Shown piece after piece: positions 43,010 to 45,942 of a stretch of DNA of 45,942 bases. This DNA comes from Caldilineaceae bacterium SB0664_bin_27. Its GTDB lineage: Bacteria; Chloroflexota; Anaerolineae; Caldilineales; Caldilineaceae. Where the stretch lies: NCBI GenBank assembly GCA_009838625.1, contig VXRG01000026.1, forward strand, positions 1-45,942, written 5' to 3'. Below the pieces are notes generated by a model. The model made no database searches and had not been told where the DNA came from. It was given only the letters and a program-made list of their open reading frames with translations. Position 1 is the stretch's first letter. Each line of letters begins with the position of its first letter. The position numbers were made by a program, and so were the translations under genes.

Positions 43010-44720
43010 AGAAGACCCTCCTGCTTGCAATCCTGTTATTGACAAGCGTTATCACCATAATTATGAGCAATAGCAGAATGGCTAGCGCAGACGCGTACCC
43101 GTATCTCGTGTCTCGCTTGAACGCCTGAAAAATGACGATGCTGGCGGTGTCGGTCGTGCCCAACGCGGCCGCTTGCCGTAGTACAAAAATGTGATTGAAG
43201 GCTTTGAAAGTACCTATCACCGCGTAGAGCGACAGGAAGTAGATGGTCGGCGAAAGCAGTGGCAGCGTCACATGCCGAAACTGCGCCCACCCCCCAGCGC
43301 CGTCAATGTCCGCTACCTCGTATAGCTCGTTGGGTATCGCCCCTAGCCCAGCCAAAAAGATTACAGTGTCGAAACCGACATACGTCCACGTTCCGTAGAT
43401 CATGATTGCGACAAGAGCCAGGCTGGGTCCCGACAGAATTGGCCCTAAATCAATATTCCCTCCAGTGATCATCTGAATGATCCCGGCCGGCTCACTCAAC
43501 CAGAGCAGCGGTTCCGCGCCGAACAGGTCCAGCAAGCTGTTCAGCGGCGCGGTCGGTCTATTGGAGAAAATGATCCTGAAGACAGCGGCCGTGCCGACAA
43601 AAGGCGCCACGTAGGGCAGAAAGTAGAGAACGCGAAAAAGCGTCTGTCCGCGAATTTTCTGGAAGAGCAGCGCTGCCAGGATTAACGCCAGTCCCAGCTG
43701 AATCGGCACAGTACCCAGAACGTAGAACACGGTTGCCATCAACCCGTTCCACCAGTCCTCGTCGCCTGCCGCCACGACCCGAGGCAGTTCGGCAATCAGC
43801 ACCCAAGCCCCAGCCATCAGCCCGACCGCGCCCACCAACCGCAGGGCTACGCCCGTATTTGAGGACCTGCCGCTCGCGCTTTCCCACAGACGCCACGCCA
43901 GCAGCAGCAGCAGAAACCCTGCACTTATGGTCACGATCTGCGACCACAGTTCCAACTCCACGCCCTCTTCCAACGCTGCCGTGTAGGCAGCACTGATCTC
44001 CGTCCAGGTAAACCATGTCAAGGCTGCGCTGCCTATCAGGCAGATGCCGGCGTTGAAGAAGGGCATGAAATAGATGCGTTCGCGGCTGCTTGTCGGCATC
44101 CGTCTGTTAATGAGGAGCGCCCAAACCGAACCGGCAGCCAGAACAAGGATCGCGATCCATAACGCGATCTGCACCTTCGGCAACCACCAGGTCTCTACCA
44201 CAAGGGCACGAAAAGCCTCTTGCGTGTTTGCCTGCCCACGCAGTTTCGACGGAATCAACAGCATCTCAGGCAGGAGAATAAAGACAAATCGGGTAAACAG
44301 TGCGGCGCCGGCGGCCGTCAGAAAACCTGGCATCAACCACGGCAGCGGTTTTGTTTTCTCCTGCCGTTGCTCCTGAAAGGCGCGAACAAACGCCTGCACC
44401 GCGAAATAGATAAGCGCGGCAGCAATCCAGAATGTGATGATGTAGATCAGGTTGTCAACTGCCTTGACGTAGTTGCCCAGGCCGTCATACGAGCCGACGA
44501 TTTTGTTCAGCCCGCGCAGCGTGCTCTCATAGGCAGCAAAAGCAAGGGGAAAGAGGCCGAACAGGCCAATGATGATGAAGGCTGGCGCCAGGAAGGAGTA
44601 GGCGAGCAGCATCTCGCGCAGCCGTCTTCCCTGCCGCCCACGGAACCAACTTGGGGCCGCCCGCACCTGCTGCCGTAGATCGCTGCGGAATGCCGCGGGT
44701 TGCGAAGCTGTACTATCCAC
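43002..44720 (-). CDS. Long MalF-type sugar permease with inserted membrane block (importer 3)
   Basis: 572 residues if translation starts at the GTG at 44720 (GGGAAAG site about 10 nt upstream), downstream of the promoter at 44781-44809. The frame is open to a TTG at 44864, but that lies upstream of the promoter. MalF proteins of this type are usually about 300 residues. The usual first helix ([17 protein letters not shown], about 40-56) and NYVKAV (83-88) are followed by an extra block of about 228 residues (91-318, DNA 43767-44450) with about six hydrophobic segments. The normal core then resumes at [14 protein letters not shown], with the EAA loop [24 protein letters not shown]. The insert's role is unknown. 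Confidence 0.88.
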   Translation of the reverse strand: MDSTASQPAAFRSDLRQQVRAAPSWFRGRQGRRLREMLLAYSFLAPAFIIIGLFGLFPLAFAAYESTLRGLNKIVGSYDGLGNYVKAVDNLIYIITFWIAAALIYFAVQAFVRAFQEQRQEKTKPLPWLMPGFLTAAGAALFTRFVFILLPEMLLIPSKLRGQANTQEAFRALVVETWWLPKVQIALWIAILVLAAGSVWALLINRRMPTSSRERIYFMPFFNAGICLIGSAALTWFTWTEISAAYTAALEEGVELELWSQIVTISAGFLLLLLAWRLWESASGRSSNTGVALRLVGAVGLMAGAWVLIAELPRVVAAGDEDWWNGLMATVFYVLGTVPIQLGLALILAALLFQKIRGQTLFRVLYFLPYVAPFVGTAAVFRIIFSNRPTAPLNSLLDLFGAEPLLWLSEPAGIIQMITGGNIDLGPILSGPSLALVAIMIYGTWTYVGFDTVIFLAGLGAIPNELYEVADIDGAGGWAQFRHVTLPLLSPTIYFLSLYAVIGTFKAFNHIFVLRQAAALGTTDTASIVIFQAFKRDTRYGYASALAILLLLIIMVITLVNNRIASRRVFYG

Positions 44721-45089
44721 GTGGAAACCGCTTTCCCAGTTCTGCAGAGCCAATGCGCCTACGCCGGATTTTGCGCTAATAGTATAGTGCAAGCCGGGCA
44801 TCTCGTCAACGGAAGAGCGCCGCGTCAGGAACGAGCCTACCCTTCTACAATTGACCAATGGCAAGCGCCCAGATGCTGCGGCGCGCTTGCCCCGGTTGCT
44901 CCCATTATTGCACTATTGCTTTAACGTCAGGTTAAGGAGAGGTCAACCTTGGGGAGTTAGGAAAGGCCGCCATTTGTCCGGACCGCACCAGCAACGGTTC
45001 GCTTTCAGCCTGCGACGACTACCCGTACTTCCGTCAGTCCACCGCCTATGGCAGTAGCGGAATACTGTTTCCCGCCAAGAGGGAGAAAG
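44721..45089. other. Promoter region of importer 3
   Basis: 369 bp between the long permease gene and the propeller gene. It holds the promoter at 44781-44809 and a perfect inverted repeat TTAAC-GTCAG-GTTAA at 44921-44935, about 110 bp upstream of the -35, a possible regulator site. No gene was seen, and no hairpin with T-run after the propeller gene. Confidence 0.5.
44781..44809 (-). promoter_or_regulatory. Strong sigma-70-type promoter of importer 3
   Basis: On the minus strand TTGACG (44804-44809), a 17-bp spacer and TATACT (44781-44786). Transcription would start near 44774, about 55 nt before the GTG at 44720. This argues against the upstream in-frame starts at 44864 and 44801. Confidence 0.6.
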
Positions 45090-45770
45090 TCACTCGACCA
45101 GCAGTCTGCCTATCTCGCAAGTTTCCGCATTACAGAACCACAGCACTCCATCGTGGATTGTCATGCCATGAACTTCGTCAGGCGCCTCGACTCGTATCAC
45201 ATCAAAGATTCTTCCGCTCTCAGGATCCAGGAGACAGACGGTACCCGCAGAGGTATCCGCAGACCACAGTTTCCCGTCCTCCGACCATGCAATGCCGTGT
45301 ACTCGCAGCCCCGGTACACGGATGCTGGACACTTCCTGCCAGCCTTCCGGATCCATGACGTGCACCATTTGTGAAGGCGGAGAAGCGACATACAGCCTGC
45401 CGTCGCGCCACTCAAGGCCATGCGCACCCGTCTCCTGGGCGTCCGTCGCGCCCTCCCGCCACGCGACCACGCCGGCCCCGGGTGAGTTGTACTTGGCTAC
45501 AGTCCGGCCGGTTTCTGCATCCAACTGCGCGATCTTCCTTTCGTAGGTGGACGCGATCCAGACATAGCCGCCTCCCACGGTGATTCCGCTCGACTTGACC
45601 GTGTCGGTCTGGACATCGAACAGCACTTCTTCAGTTTCATAGTCCTGCCGATAGAGCCTGTCGTTGCCCTGGTCTATACACCACAGCCCGTCTTCGCTGG
45701 CCTGGAGTCCGTTGGGATGCGGCCCCGGACTGGCAAACCGCTTTTCCACCTGCGCGATCTTTACCGGCAT
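45090..45770 (-). CDS. Beta-propeller protein, Vgb/SMP-30-like, second paralogue
   Basis: 226 residues, a clear relative of the protein at 1753-2460. Blades show PNGLQASEDGLWCID, SSGITVGGGYVWIA, AHGLEWRDG, VHGIAWSEDG and VHGMTIHDG, again with a His-Gly at the start of several blades. No signal peptide is seen. A GAGGAG site lies 7 nt before the ATG. It has its own promoter (45842-45870) and is not close to an enzyme gene on the same strand, so the context gives no clear role. Lactonase, lyase or binding function remain open. Confidence 0.75.
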   Translation of the reverse strand: MPVKIAQVEKRFASPGPHPNGLQASEDGLWCIDQGNDRLYRQDYETEEVLFDVQTDTVKSSGITVGGGYVWIASTYERKIAQLDAETGRTVAKYNSPGAGVVAWREGATDAQETGAHGLEWRDGRLYVASPPSQMVHVMDPEGWQEVSSIRVPGLRVHGIAWSEDGKLWSADTSAGTVCLLDPESGRIFDVIRVEAPDEVHGMTIHDGVLWFCNAETCEIGRLLVE

Positions 45771-45841
45771 GGCATGCTCCTCATTATCGGATGGGGGGAA
45801 AATGACGTCGGCCTTCGAAACACCGACCTTCCAAATCCAGT

Positions 45842-45870
45842 ACGATACAGGCCATCCGACTTCGCGTCAA
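45842..45870 (-). promoter_or_regulatory. Promoter of the second propeller gene
   Basis: On the minus strand TTGACG (45865-45870), a 17-bp spacer and TATCGT (45842-45847), with a leader of about 65 nt to the ATG at 45770. Confidence 0.5.
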
Positions 45871-45910
45871 GTCCCGGCGGGACATCACCAGGGCAATCGC
45901 GAACTTTCAA

Positions 45911-45942
45911 AATAGTTGAGAAAGGAGCATAAGGAGATAATC
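45911..45942 (+). promoter_or_regulatory. Ribosome-site-like sequence at the window edge
   Basis: Two purine-rich motifs, AAAGGAG and AAGGAG, end 7-20 nt before the window edge on the plus strand. A plus-strand gene probably begins just outside the window, divergent from the propeller gene. Confidence 0.35.

Noticed and set aside
44721..44864. N-terminal extension of the long permease from a TTG at 44864 or an ATG at 44801
   Set aside because: Both lie upstream of or within the strong promoter at 44781-44809; the GTG at 44720 fits better.
1..45942. CRISPR array, tRNA, rRNA, transposase or phage genes
   Set aside because: No regularly spaced repeats, no tRNA-like arms, and no transposase or integrase motifs were seen on either strand.

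Overview
The window looks like a chromosomal segment of an uncultured Chloroflexota bacterium (Caldilineae/Anaerolineae-like). I infer this from the protein style: twin-arginine lipoprotein sugar-binding proteins with acidic Ala/Met/Glu linkers, many MalFG-type importers without their own ATPase, family-39-like glycosyltransferases, and a Thermus-like ferredoxin. No rRNA, tRNA, CRISPR, phage or insertion sequence was seen, and no dedicated transcriptional regulator gene.

Layout. 1-647: gene-free, with a 79-bp tandem repeat, a 10-bp triple repeat and a promoter. 648-11285 (+): cluster A, with an Ldh2-type 2-hydroxyacid dehydrogenase, a beta-propeller protein, a sugar isomerase/epimerase, a D-2-hydroxyacid dehydrogenase, an orphan DUF433 protein, an SDR, E1alpha-E1beta-E2 of a 2-oxoacid (pyruvate/acetoin-type) dehydrogenase, an HpcH/HpaI-like protein and an M24 peptidase-like protein. 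11552-19245 (+): three tandem GT39-like membrane proteins with a shared C-terminal soluble domain, then a small membrane protein. 19328-20593 (+): Gfo/Idh/MocA oxidoreductase. 20621-24049 (-): importer 1. 24461-30229 (-): importer 2 with an L-rhamnonate-dehydratase-like enzyme and a luciferase-like monooxygenase. 30613-35880 (-): cluster B, D-2-hydroxyacid dehydrogenase, SDR, E1alpha, E1beta, E2. 36159-37373 (-): a second enolase-superfamily dehydratase. 37905-40494 (+): a third D-2-hydroxyacid dehydrogenase, a ferredoxin and a PIG-L deacetylase. 40586-44720 (-): importer 3, with an unusually long permease. 45090-45770 (-): a second beta-propeller protein.

Together the genes suggest uptake of oligosaccharides or sugar acids, dehydration of aldonic acids to 2-keto-3-deoxy acids, further redox steps by several 2-hydroxyacid and short-chain dehydrogenases, and oxidation of a 2-oxoacid or acetoin-like product to an acyl-CoA by two complete E1-E2 sets. 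No E3 (dihydrolipoamide dehydrogenase) and no ABC ATPase is encoded here, so both would have to come from elsewhere in the genome.

The most unusual points are: the SDR-E1alpha-E1beta-E2 module present twice in the same order; an SDR of cluster B with Met where the catalytic Lys should be; E2 proteins with two tandem subunit-binding domains; a MalF-like permease with an inserted block of about 228 residues and six hydrophobic segments; and the three tandem GT39 paralogues.
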